Assembly: GCA_020850695.1 (NCBI GenBank)
Contig: JADZEF010000016.1
Coordinates: 1-39,333 of the forward strand
DNA length: 39,333 nt
Source of the DNA: Planctomycetaceae bacterium
GTDB taxonomy: Bacteria > Planctomycetota > Planctomycetia > Planctomycetales > Planctomycetaceae
Reading direction: 5' to 3'
In this document: positions 18,253 to 26,377 of the stretch, one piece after another
Position numbering within the stretch: the first letter of the stretch is position 1
Layout of the letters: every line of letters starts with the position of its first letter
Position numbers and translations under genes: made by a program
The notes under the pieces: generated by a model
The model's input: the letters and a program-made list of their open reading frames with translations, nothing else
What the model was told of the DNA's origin: nothing
The model's database searches: none

Positions 18253-18309
18253 AAAACGCGGCGCCAGTTCAGGTAGCAGACCGCATTTCAATGGTCACGC
18301 GACGAAGAC

Positions 18310-18684
18310 TCATCGAAGCTTCAGCAACTGCTTCAACTCATCAATGTCGTGAACCGCCGCCAATGAGATCACGTCCGGAGAAGCCTCTTCGGAGAAGGCA
18401 AAGACGTCCCGGCCGTACTCACGCTGGATCGACAGCGCAGCGGTCAGTCCGACGTCGTGATAAGCACCGACAGTCAGGCATCCCGAACCCCGCAGGAGCG
18501 TCACGGGAATCGGCCATGCGCTCCCCTCAGGTATCGGTAGGGAGTACGCAAGGACATTCTTCGCAGACTCTTGCTCGGGCCGCGGAACAGCTCCGGAGAG
18601 ACTTTCAATGGCTCGGCGAATCCGCGGAACGTCGAATCGTTCGCGCCCATCCGCGGACGCCATCAAGTAAATCCTCTGCATCAT
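18310..18684 (-). CDS. Small hypothetical protein
   Basis: A 124-residue protein of no recognised family. It has no signal peptide or membrane helix. The middle (SAWPIPVTLLRGSGCLTVGA) looks like a small beta region and the C-terminus (VHDIDELKQLLKLR) an amphipathic helix. The ATG at 18684 follows GAGG by eight bases; a second ATG is directly adjacent. Third codon positions are visibly less G/C-rich than in neighbouring genes (for example CTA, ATA, TCA and TTG codons), which may mean transfer or weak selection. It is divergent from the PadR module, whose promoter lies in the 139-bp gap. Coding status is supported by the ribosome site and frame length only. Confidence 0.5.
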   Translation of the reverse strand: MMQRIYLMASADGRERFDVPRIRRAIESLSGAVPRPEQESAKNVLAYSLPIPEGSAWPIPVTLLRGSGCLTVGAYHDVGLTAALSIQREYGRDVFAFSEEASPDVISLAAVHDIDELKQLLKLR

Positions 18685-18752
18685 GGCCACATCCTCATTT
18701 CGAGCCGCCGATATTATCACGTCTCTGATCAGATGAAATGGGGACCCGCCTC

Positions 18753-18780
18753 TTGACGCGCCGTCTCGAAATGATACTAT
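18753..18780 (+). promoter_or_regulatory. Sigma70-like promoter of the first PadR module
   Basis: TTGACG (18753-18758) and TACTAT (18775-18780) are separated by 16 bases, close to the consensus for a housekeeping sigma factor. It points at the PadR start at 18824, and the -10 box is inside the inverted repeat at 18774-18794. Confidence 0.6.
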
Positions 18781-18794
18781 GCCATACATAGTAT
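18774..18794. promoter_or_regulatory. Probable PadR operator
   Basis: ATACTATG (18774-18781) and CATAGTAT (18787-18794) form a perfect inverted repeat with a 5-base centre. It overlaps the -10 box and the likely transcription start of the PadR gene. PadR proteins are dimeric winged-helix repressors that commonly bind AT-rich inverted repeats in their own promoter; the AT-rich motif stands out against the GC-rich surroundings. Autoregulation is inferred. Confidence 0.6.
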
Positions 18795-18823
18795 GCATCA
18801 CAGCATCTGCGGGGAGGCGAGCC

Positions 18824-19189
18824 ATGCGAGTCGAACGGGAGCTCATGCGGGGGGCGGGGCCGGTCGCCGTCCTCAAGCTGCTGGAGTCGGGAGCGAAGTA
18901 CGGGTACGAACTCGTCGAGACGCTCGACCGGCAATCGCAGGGAGTCCTGGCCATGGGCCAGTCGACTCTCTACCCCATGCTCTACAACCTCGAATCGCAG
19001 GGCCTGATCAAAGCCGAATGGCGCGAGGCCGAGTCGGGCCGCGGGCGGAAGTATTACTCCCTCACCCGCCAGGGAAAGAAGCGTCTCGCCGACGACACCA
19101 AGCAATGGGAATCGGTCGTGCGGGCGCTGGCGTCCTTGGGCGTCGTCAGCGGCAACCCGCTGCCTCAAGTCGAAGGAGCCGGCGCATGA
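18824..19189 (+). CDS. PadR-family transcriptional regulator, copy 1
   Basis: A 121-residue winged-helix repressor. The PadR pattern is clear: YGYELVETLDRQSQG, then STLYPMLYNLESQGLIKAEW (recognition helix and following strand) and the wing with GRGRKYYSLTRQGKKRL. It is the short, single-domain PadR type that dimerises through a C-terminal helix. GGGGAGG lies just before the ATG at 18824. Its stop overlaps the start of the next gene by four bases (ATGA, 19186-19189), implying translational coupling. Protein sequence is identical to the second PadR at 21204, although the genes differ at 19 bases. Likely represses its own operon through the 18774-18794 repeat. Ligand is unknown. Confidence 0.93.
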   Translation: MRVERELMRGAGPVAVLKLLESGAKYGYELVETLDRQSQGVLAMGQSTLYPMLYNLESQGLIKAEWREAESGRGRKYYSLTRQGKKRLADDTKQWESVVRALASLGVVSGNPLPQVEGAGA

Positions 19190-21096
19190 GCGGCTCTGAA
19201 GCACTCTCGAATCCCGGCGATCGTCCCCTGTGGAAGCGCGTGCTCTCGACACCTCTGTTCGACCTGATTCGCGGAAGAGTCGGGGCCGATTCGACGGTCC
19301 GCGTCGCCGTGGCACGGGCCAATTTGCCGGCGGCCGTAGCTCAACTCATCGAAGACGTCGTCCGCCGGACGCGGCTCTGGCGCGGAGAGCGCACCGATGT
19401 CGCCCGCGAACTCATTACCCACTTTCAAGACGGAATCGAAGCCGGCGCCACCCCGGACGACCTGGTCCGACGGTTTGGCGATCCGCAGCAGGCCGCCGAA
19501 CTCATCCGCCGCGCCCGCATCCGCTGCCGCAACCGCGTCTGGCACGCCTGGCGATGGGCATTGCGAGGTGCCGCGGCCCTCTTCGCAGTCCTCTGTCTCG
19601 TTCATGTGGTGTTGACCGTCCGCTACCTGACCGGGAAGTCGGTCATCTCACGCGACTACGTCGCCGAGTGGAACGCCGAATCCGAAAAGATCGCCGAATC
19701 CGACCGCGCCTGGCCCCTCGTTCGAAAGGCCTTCCTCAGCTACCACAAGCCCGCCCCGCTCGCGAACCGCTGGAGCGACTCGTCGCTGGAACTTCCCGAC
19801 GATGATCCCGACTGGCCTCGACTGGTTGAGCACGTCCAAATAAACCAGCAGTCTCTCGCCCTCATGCGGCAGGCTTCCGCACTCCCCGGTCTCGGGCTCC
19901 GTTTCAACGACGCGCAGGACGACGAGTTCCGCACGCATTTCTACGGTCGAAAAGCACCCACCGCGGAATCGCCCGGGATGCTGCTCACAATGCCTGTGCC
20001 GCAACTGAACGCCATCTATCAAATGGTTTTGCTTGTCTGTGCCGACCTTCGGGTGTCACTTAAAGAGCACGACGCCCATGCCGTCCGACAGGACCTGAAG
20101 GCCCTCCTGGGAATCTGCAGGCGACCTGCGGAACCTCCCATTCTGGCCGCCGAGATGTATCAGAAGGCAACCTTCGAATTGGCACTGAAGGCCGCAAGCG
20201 ATGTGCTCGAAAAAAGTCCCCATCTCCTTTCCGAAGCGGATTGGATCGGGTTGGCGCACGAGATTGCGACCTATCACGGCGGCGGCACGCTTCGATTCCA
20301 CTCCCATGGTGAACAGGATTCTTTCGAAGACTTTCTGCAGAGAACGTTTACGGACGACGGACACGGCGATGGGCGGCTCACCCCCGAGGGCGCCGAGATC
20401 ATGGTCGATACATCCGAAGCCTTTTCCAGTCAGGTCGTCGCCATCATGCGGTCCCCGCCGTGGCTCTTCCAGGCGGCTTCGAAATACGCCGTCGGCCCTG
20501 CCGTCATGGCATTCACCGCAGGACGTCGCGAACAACGGGAGCTGGCAGCAAGATTAAGGGAACGTTCCGAATCGGAGAATACCGGTCCGTTCTATACATG
20601 GAAGGTCTCAGCATCCGAGAGCGAGTTGATGTCGCTGCATTCCAACTACGACCTCAGACTGCGGTACGCTCCAGTGGTCCTTTACTTCCCCGCCATGCAG
20701 TATCTGGCTTCTTATGGAGAACAGATCACGCAACTCCGGGACGGCGTGTTGACCGCCATCGCACTCGAACTCTACCACCGCTCCGAAGGGAAGTGGCCCG
20801 ACACACTCGACGCGCTGGTTCCCCGTTACCTGCCAAACTTGCCGTTGGACCGCTTCACGGGCAAGACGCTCTCCTACAAGCTTCGGAACGACAAGCCGCT
20901 GATCTACGCATGCGGCGGGGATGCCCAGGATGACGGAGGCCGCGCCTCGATGGAGAAACGCGCCGACCGCCGATACGGCGACACCATCGGCGGGTCGGCA
21001 AAGTCCCTGAAACCGGGCGAAGGTTATGACTGGGTGCTCTTCCCGCGTCTGCGCTTCCCGCCCGAGCCAATCGAACCGGAAGCAGTGCAGCCGTGA
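19186..21096 (+). CDS. PadR-coupled membrane protein, copy 1
   Basis: A 636-residue protein translated in overlap with PadR copy 1. Residues about 66-112 form a helical segment (RELITHFQDGIEAGATPDD, then RRFGDPQQAAELIRRAR) resembling the DUF1700/HAAS-type accessory region found in PadR-linked membrane proteins. One TM helix covers about 125-147. The remaining ~490 residues are predicted outside the cytoplasm, mostly helical, and end in a block with KWPDTLDALVPRYLPNLPLD and a DAQDDGG-like acidic loop, similar to the C-terminal metal-binding turn of type II secretion pseudopilins. No enzymatic motif was recognised. A PadR pair with a single-pass sensor-like partner suggests envelope sensing, which is inference. 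Confidence 0.85.
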   Translation: MSGSEALSNPGDRPLWKRVLSTPLFDLIRGRVGADSTVRVAVARANLPAAVAQLIEDVVRRTRLWRGERTDVARELITHFQDGIEAGATPDDLVRRFGDPQQAAELIRRARIRCRNRVWHAWRWALRGAAALFAVLCLVHVVLTVRYLTGKSVISRDYVAEWNAESEKIAESDRAWPLVRKAFLSYHKPAPLANRWSDSSLELPDDDPDWPRLVEHVQINQQSLALMRQASALPGLGLRFNDAQDDEFRTHFYGRKAPTAESPGMLLTMPVPQLNAIYQMVLLVCADLRVSLKEHDAHAVRQDLKALLGICRRPAEPPILAAEMYQKATFELALKAASDVLEKSPHLLSEADWIGLAHEIATYHGGGTLRFHSHGEQDSFEDFLQRTFTDDGHGDGRLTPEGAEIMVDTSEAFSSQVVAIMRSPPWLFQAASKYAVGPAVMAFTAGRREQRELAARLRERSESENTGPFYTWKVSASESELMSLHSNYDLRLRYAPVVLYFPAMQYLASYGEQITQLRDGVLTAIALELYHRSEGKWPDTLDALVPRYLPNLPLDRFTGKTLSYKLRNDKPLIYACGGDAQDDGGRASMEKRADRRYGDTIGGSAKSLKPGEGYDWVLFPRLRFPPEPIEPEAVQP

Positions 21097-21203
21097 TGGA
21101 CGGGTGGTGGAAGTGGGAGCGGGCGACAACTGTCTGAGGGATGATCCGGCAGAAGGTCGCAACACGACGCATTGCCAGCGTCACATTTGCAGGAGATCGA
21201 GCC
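21097..21203. other. Gap between the two PadR modules
   Basis: 107 bases. It contains a ribosome site (AGGAG just before the ATG at 21204) but no copy of the ATACTATG...CATAGTAT operator and no clear promoter, so the second module may be read through from the first. Confidence 0.5.
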
Positions 21204-21569
21204 ATGCGGGTTGAACGCGAGCTGATGCGGGGGGCGGGGCCGGTTGCCGTCCTCAAGCTGCTGGAGTCGGGAGCGAAGTACGGGTACGAGCTCGTCGAGA
21301 CGCTCGACCGGCAATCGCAGGGGGTGTTGGCCATGGGCCAGTCGACTCTCTATCCCATGCTCTACAACCTCGAATCGCAGGGTCTGATCAAGGCCGAATG
21401 GCGCGAGGCCGAATCGGGTCGCGGACGCAAGTATTACTCCCTCACCCGCCAGGGAAAGAAGCGTCTCGCCGACGACACAAAGCAATGGGAGTCAGTCGTG
21501 CGGGCGCTGGCGTCCTTGGGCGTCGTCAGCGGCAACCCGCTGCCTCAAGTCGAAGGAGCCGGCGCATGA
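21204..21569 (+). CDS. PadR-family transcriptional regulator, copy 2
   Basis: The 121-residue product is identical, residue for residue, to copy 1 at 18824, including the winged helix and wing. At the DNA level 19 of 366 positions differ and every change is synonymous; the last ~80 bases, running into the start of the next gene, are unchanged. AGGAG precedes the ATG. As in copy 1, stop and next start overlap as ATGA (21566-21569). Since the proteins are identical, the two regulators must share DNA target and ligand, yet no operator is seen in front of this copy. Confidence 0.93.
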   Translation: MRVERELMRGAGPVAVLKLLESGAKYGYELVETLDRQSQGVLAMGQSTLYPMLYNLESQGLIKAEWREAESGRGRKYYSLTRQGKKRLADDTKQWESVVRALASLGVVSGNPLPQVEGAGA

Positions 21570-23455
21570 GCGGCTCCGAATCTCTCCCTCAATCGAACGA
21601 CGCTCCCGTCTGGAAGCGCATCCTCAGTTCTCCGCTCTCCGACCTCCTCCGCGGCCGCGTCGGAGCAGCAACGTCCGTCGACTCCCTCATCGCAGCCGCG
21701 GGCCTGCCAGTATCCCTCGGCCAGCTGATCGCGCGGACCGTGAAAGCCACGCGGCTCTGGCACCGCGAACGGCTCGACGTGGCCCGCGAACTCATCTCCC
21801 ACTTCCACGAGGGTCTCGAAGCCGGCGCCACCCCCGACGACCTCGCCCGTCGCTTCGGAGACCCGCAACAAGCCGCCCCCCTCATCCGCCGCGCCCGCAT
21901 CCGCTGCCGCAGCCGCGCCTGGCACGCCTGGCGATGGTCGCTGCGAGCCGTGGGAGCGCTGTCAGTTCTGTTCCTCCTCTCCTACGGCCTGCTGATGGTG
22001 CGATATCTCAGCGGCCGGTCGGTCGTGTCACGCGACTACCTGGCCGAGTGGAACGCCGAGCTCAAGCAGGTTCCCGAGGAAGACCGCGCCTGGCCTTTCT
22101 ATCGTCAGGCCATTGTCCTATTTCAGAATCCGAAAGATTCAAAGCGGGAGTCGCGGTGGAACGTTCAGGACGTCGATCTCCCGGACGACGATCCCGATTG
22201 GCCAATCCTTGTCGAGCATGTGAAGTCCAATCAGAAGTCGATCGCCCTCACTCGGGAAGGGGCGGCCCGGCCGCGATTCGGATTCCGCTACAACGACCCG
22301 GGTGACGAGGCTTACCTGAAGCACCTCGGCCGCGATCGTCCAATTCCGGAATCGGACACTCCCCTGTGGGAGATCCTGCTTCCTCAATACCAGGACTCGC
22401 GCCGGCTGGCGCGGCTCTTGGGAGTGGGTTGCCGTCTCGCCCTCAAGCAAGGCGACGCGGACTCGGTTCGCCAGAACTTGCGGGCGCTGGTCCAACTGGC
22501 CCAGCACGTGACCGATAACCAGTTCCTCATCGCCGATCTCGTCTCGTACGCGATCTTCTCCACCGCCCTCAGTGCCGCCGGCGAGGTGCTTGAAAAACAG
22601 CCGGCGCTGCTGACCGAGAAAGACTGGATCGATCTTGCCCATCGACTCTCGAGTTACCATGGCGGCGGAACGATTCGATCGTCCCTGGAAGGCGAGCGAA
22701 ACATGTTCAGCGATCTGCTCCAGCGGGCCTTCACCGACGACGGACACGGGGACGGTCGATTGACGCACGCGGGATTTCAACTGATCGCCGCGCTCTCCGG
22801 CCCGTCGGACTCTCCGACGGGCAGTGTTCTGGATAACGCCTTCCAGACTCAACCAGGGTCGCGATTTGCCCTCGGTCCCGTCGCAATGACGATCGTCGCA
22901 GGACGACGCGAGCAACACGACCTGGCCATGGACCTGATCAATGAGTCCGAGCGGGAGCACGCAGGCCCCCTGTTCACATGGCCCGATTCGACCGAGGATG
23001 CGCGGATCAAGCAGCTCGTCGCACCGGTTCCGAATCGGCTCCGTTACGCCCCCATCGCTTTGTTTCTGCCAGCGACCGTGAACGTCGCCAGGGCTGGCGA
23101 ACGGCTCACTCAACGGCGGGACGGCCTGCTGACCGCGATCGCCGCCGAAGTCTTCCGTCGCGAACACGGAGACTGGCCGGAGTCACTGGAGAAGCTGGTC
23201 CCGCAGTATCTCCCCGCACTGCCTCTCGACCGCTTTACCGGCAAGTCGCTCACCTACAAACTTCGCGACGGCAAGCCGCTCGTCTATGCCTGGGGCATGG
23301 ACGGCCAGGACGACGACGGACGGCTATCCGGAGAGAGCCGACCCCACTTCTGGTCGGAGATCATGTCCAAACCGCAAAAGCCCTTGAAGCCGGGCGAAGG
23401 ACACGACTGGGTTCTCTTCCCGTCGCCGCGACAGCCGCCGGAGAAAATCGAATAG
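21566..23455 (+). CDS. PadR-coupled membrane protein, copy 2
   Basis: A 629-residue paralogue of the protein at 19186 with the same layout: conserved WKRILSSPLSDLLRGRVG start, helical HAAS/DUF1700-like segment (ARELISHFHEGLEAGATPDD, RRFGDPQQAAPLIRRAR), one TM helix (about 125-147), then a large extracytoplasmic region and the WPESLEKLVPQYLPALPLDR plus DGQDDDGR end. The N-terminal 150 residues and the C-terminal ~100 are well conserved between copies, and the motif YHGGGT...FTDDGHGDGRLT in the middle is nearly invariant, while other middle parts differ widely; overall about half the positions match by eye. This is the opposite of the perfectly conserved PadR partners. Function unknown. Confidence 0.85.
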   Translation: MSGSESLPQSNDAPVWKRILSSPLSDLLRGRVGAATSVDSLIAAAGLPVSLGQLIARTVKATRLWHRERLDVARELISHFHEGLEAGATPDDLARRFGDPQQAAPLIRRARIRCRSRAWHAWRWSLRAVGALSVLFLLSYGLLMVRYLSGRSVVSRDYLAEWNAELKQVPEEDRAWPFYRQAIVLFQNPKDSKRESRWNVQDVDLPDDDPDWPILVEHVKSNQKSIALTREGAARPRFGFRYNDPGDEAYLKHLGRDRPIPESDTPLWEILLPQYQDSRRLARLLGVGCRLALKQGDADSVRQNLRALVQLAQHVTDNQFLIADLVSYAIFSTALSAAGEVLEKQPALLTEKDWIDLAHRLSSYHGGGTIRSSLEGERNMFSDLLQRAFTDDGHGDGRLTHAGFQLIAALSGPSDSPTGSVLDNAFQTQPGSRFALGPVAMTIVAGRREQHDLAMDLINESEREHAGPLFTWPDSTEDARIKQLVAPVPNRLRYAPIALFLPATVNVARAGERLTQRRDGLLTAIAAEVFRREHGDWPESLEKLVPQYLPALPLDRFTGKSLTYKLRDGKPLVYAWGMDGQDDDGRLSGESRPHFWSEIMSKPQKPLKPGEGHDWVLFPSPRQPPEKIE

Positions 23456-23624
23456 AGAAGGGCGTCCGCCGAACGGTGTGGGAACCTGCGGCAGCACCCT
23501 GCCGCGGGGGCGACTGTCAGCCGCCACGAGTTTGCGTGCGAAACGTGTGGCGGTACGATCGGACGCATTCGGACTGCGTCCGGCGATCGACATTCCCATT
23601 GCACTCGCTCGTGGAACTCCACAC

Positions 23625-24338
23625 ATGGCCGCTCCCTCGCGAACACCACACCGCCATCTGGTCATCGCAACCATCGCTCTCGCCAGCCTGGCCGCCTCGA
23701 CTCTCGACGCCGACGACACCGCGCCCGACGAAAAGAACGGCCTCAAGCTTCTCTTCAGCGAAAACTTCGAAAAAGGGGCCGACCGCTGGGAACCGACCGA
23801 CCCCAAGGCCTGGAAGGTCGTTGAAAAAGACAACAACCACGTCTTCAGTCAGTTCGTCAAGAACAGCGCCTACAAGCCCCCGCACCGTTCCCCCTACAAC
23901 CGGGCGATGATCAAGGATCTCGTCGTCGGCAGCTTCGTCCTCGACGTCAAGCTGCAGTCGACCATCCCCGACTACGCCCACCGCGACCTCTGCCTCTTCT
24001 TCGGCTCGCAGGACCCCGCCCACCTCTACTACGTCCACCTCGGCAAGCGGATGGATCCCCACGCCAACAACGTCTTCATCGTCAACGCGGCCGACCGCAA
24101 AAGCATCTCGATCACCACGACCGAGGGGACGCCGTGGGACGACGACTGGCACCATGTCCGCCTCATCCGCGACGTGAAGTCGGGGAAAATCGAAGTCTAC
24201 TTCGACGACATGCAGAAGCCCGCGATGACGGCCGAAGACAAGACCTTCACCTGGGGCCGCGTTGGCATCGGCTCGTTCGACGACACCGGCAACTTCGACG
24301 ACGTGCGGGTGTGGGGGGAAAAGGTCGAGGCGAAGTGA
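23625..24338 (+). CDS. Secreted LamG/concanavalin-like beta-sandwich protein
   Basis: A 237-residue protein with a signal peptide (about residues 1-30, HLVIATIALASLAASTLDA) and one jelly-roll domain. Typical features are LLFSENFEKGADRWEPTD near the start, FGSQDPAHLYYVHLGKRMDP and the repeated strands ending in WGRVGIGSFDDTGNFDDVRVWG, as in LamG/DUF1080-like domains of planctomycete secreted proteins that bind or cleave sugars. No catalytic acid pair could be assigned. ATG at 23625 starts the signal peptide; an in-frame extension to 23478 lacks a leader. The gene follows PadR module 2 by 169 bp and may or may not be in the same transcript. Confidence 0.78.
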   Translation: MAAPSRTPHRHLVIATIALASLAASTLDADDTAPDEKNGLKLLFSENFEKGADRWEPTDPKAWKVVEKDNNHVFSQFVKNSAYKPPHRSPYNRAMIKDLVVGSFVLDVKLQSTIPDYAHRDLCLFFGSQDPAHLYYVHLGKRMDPHANNVFIVNAADRKSISITTTEGTPWDDDWHHVRLIRDVKSGKIEVYFDDMQKPAMTAEDKTFTWGRVGIGSFDDTGNFDDVRVWGEKVEAK

Positions 24339-24346
24339 GAGAGTGG

Positions 24347-24365
24347 CACGAGACTCCGTCTCGTG
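24347..24365 (+). terminator. Short hairpin after the LamG-like gene
   Basis: CACGAGA (24347-24353) pairs with TCTCGTG (24359-24365) over a 5-nt loop, nine bases after the stop codon. Probably a terminator without a T-run. Confidence 0.45.
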
Positions 24366-24431
24366 AAGCAGCCTGGCGGGTCGACGAACTCGCCAAGGCC
24401 ATCGACTCGGTAAATCGGCAATTGCGGTGTC

Positions 24432-24595
24432 GATGAGCTTCGGAGAGGTCGTCGAACCGCCCGTCGCGGATTCACGCCGGGGACCGGCGTGCCACATTGA
24501 CTCCGCAAAGAGCAATTCTGCGAGCCGATGAGCTTCGGAATGGACTTCGGACCACCCATCGAGGATTCACGCCGGGGACCGTCGTGCCACATTGA
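24432..24595. repeat. Two direct copies of a ~69-bp sequence
   Basis: 24432-24500 and 24527-24595 are imperfect direct copies: both begin GATGAGCTTCGGA, share GATTCACGCCGGGGACC and end GTGCCACATTGA. They are separated by 26 bases and lie between the convergent LamG-like and threonine aldolase genes. No reading frame or known element explains them. Confidence 0.8.
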
Positions 24596-24597
24596 TT

Positions 24598-25704
24598 TCA
24601 CGCGAGCCGCCCCGCGATCTCTCGAACATCGGCCGCCAGTGCATCGACGTCCGCCTCGGTCGTGCTCCACGAGCACATGAACCGTGCCCCGCCCGCCCCG
24701 ATGAACGTGTAAAACTTCCACCCCTTCTCGCGCAGCCCCTCCAGCACCGCCGGATCCATCTGCGCGAACACCGAGTTCGCCTGCCGCTGCGAGACGAACT
24801 TCACGCCGGGAACCTGCGACAGCGCCTCATGCAGCCGCGCCGCACACCGGTTCGCGTGCTCGGCATTCTTCAGCCACACCTTGTTCTGCAGCATCCCCAC
24901 CCACGGGGCCGACAGGTATCGCATCTTCGACGCCAGTTGCCCCGCCTGCTTGCAGCGGTACGCGAACTGCTCGGCCAGCTCGCGGTTGAAGAAAATGATC
25001 GCCTCGCCCACGGCCATGCCGTTCTTCGTCCCGCCGAAGCACAGGACGTCGACGCCAACCTTCCACGTCACCTCTTTCGGGGGAAGCTTCAGCGTGGCCA
25101 GGGCATTGGCAAAGCGGGCCCCATCCATGTGGATGCGAAGCTCGAACCGACGGGCCACCTCGTTCAACGCCCGCAATTCATCGAGCGAATAAACCGTCCC
25201 CAGCTCGGTCGCCTGCGTGAGGCTCAGCACGCGCGGCTTGGGAAAGTGGATGTCGTCGCGGCGCGTGACCACCTCCGACACTGCCTCGGGCGTCACCTTC
25301 CCCTCGTCGCCCGACACCAGCATCAGCTTCGTGCCGTTCGAGAAGAACTCGGGCGCCCCGCACTCGTCCGTCTCGATGTGCGCCCGTTCATGGCACACGA
25401 TGCTGTGATACGACTGGCACATCGCCGCCAGGGCCAACGCGTTCGATGCGGTCCCGTTGAAGGCGAAGAAGACCTCGCACTTCACCTCGAACAGCTCGCG
25501 AAGCAGGTCGGCCGCCTTGAACGTCCAGACGTCGTTGCCGTAGGCGGGCGCCGGACCGGCGTTCGCCTCGGTCATCGCCTGCCACGCCTCGGGACAGATG
25601 CCGGCGTAATTGTCGCTGGCGAACTGACAGCGTTGCGGGTCGGCGACGAGATGCGAGTAGTTCACCACGGAGTCCTGCGTCGGGTCGGACGGAACATCAA
25701 ACAT
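24598..25704 (-). CDS. Low-specificity L-threonine aldolase-family PLP enzyme
   Basis: A 368-residue fold-type I PLP enzyme of the beta-eliminating lyase/threonine aldolase family. Landmarks are FASDNYAGICPEA near the N-terminus, FNGTASNALAL (phosphate-binding turn), HIETDECGAPE, HMDGARFANA with the PLP-pyridine Asp194, and the Schiff-base Lys227 in CFGGTKNGM. These enzymes split L-threonine or L-allo-threonine to glycine and acetaldehyde. A related family member could prefer phenylserine or another beta-hydroxy amino acid, so substrate is inferred. The ATG at 25704 gives about 25 residues before the conserved start, slightly longer than E. coli LtaE. It converges on the LamG-like gene across the direct repeats. 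Confidence 0.9.
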   Translation of the reverse strand: MFDVPSDPTQDSVVNYSHLVADPQRCQFASDNYAGICPEAWQAMTEANAGPAPAYGNDVWTFKAADLLRELFEVKCEVFFAFNGTASNALALAAMCQSYHSIVCHERAHIETDECGAPEFFSNGTKLMLVSGDEGKVTPEAVSEVVTRRDDIHFPKPRVLSLTQATELGTVYSLDELRALNEVARRFELRIHMDGARFANALATLKLPPKEVTWKVGVDVLCFGGTKNGMAVGEAIIFFNRELAEQFAYRCKQAGQLASKMRYLSAPWVGMLQNKVWLKNAEHANRCAARLHEALSQVPGVKFVSQRQANSVFAQMDPAVLEGLREKGWKFYTFIGAGGARFMCSWSTTEADVDALAADVREIAGRLA

Positions 25705-26377
25705 GCCACGATTCTCGATTCCGGCGCGCGCGGCTTCAAGAGTACAGATTGTCGCAATCGGTCATCCGGCGCAGGAGCAGATGTCTGCAGAACTGACCGA
25801 TGTGGGTCCCGAGAGACGTCGAATGAGGGGTTCGCAGTCGCCAAAAGGATCTCTCCGCCGAAGGCGCTAAGAGTACAACGCCTTCGGCGTGAAAACGACG
25901 AGCGTCCGGAAAACAACGACGACTTACTGCACTCCGGGTGCCGGGTGCATCCTTCAGGGGGTGCCAGGTCTGCGACACGGTTGGCACTTGTCGTCCCGCA
26001 ACGCACCATTCACCGCGGATGCTCGGAGAAATCGAAGCCAGAAAGGCGACACGCATTCCACAGGAGTGAGCAGAGGAAACAGAGAGAAGACAAGCCGAGG
26101 CAGGAAGGCTCATGTCACGTGACGTATCGGCCACGTCACTCGAGACATGCATTTCCCGTGCTCCCTCCGCTTGCTCCCGTTTCCAGGACAGCGAGGCATG
26201 CGGGGCATGGGCGAGGCAGGGAGACAGGGGAGGCAGGAGTCCGCGAATTCCCATCTTTGCACGAATCAGGAATCTGCTAGCATTCCGCGCGGACCGGTTT
26301 TTCATGGAATCGAATTCGAGGTTGCGACGGGTCGCTCCGGCATCCGTCGCTCGCCATCCACGGAAGGGTGCGGAGCG
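25705..26377. other. Intergenic region carrying a dispersed repeat
   Basis: About 670 bases between the divergent threonine aldolase and DUF6263-like genes. Roughly 25772-25936 is one copy of a repeat whose other copy lies at 33066-33201 on the opposite strand. The rest (25940-26377) has no recognisable gene; it holds the ribosome site GGAG before the ATG at 26378. Confidence 0.6.
25772..25936 (+). repeat. Dispersed repeat, copy A
   Basis: Matches 33066-33201 on the opposite strand. Shared blocks are TCTGCAGAACTGACCGATG, CCAAAAGATCTCT/CCAAAAGGATCTCT, CGCCGAAGGCG, GTCCGGAAAACAACGA and ACTTACTGCACTCCG. Copy A has about 20 extra bases around ACGCCTTCGGCGT (25878-25890). It resembles the decayed 3' end of a small coding element plus flank. 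Confidence 0.8.
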
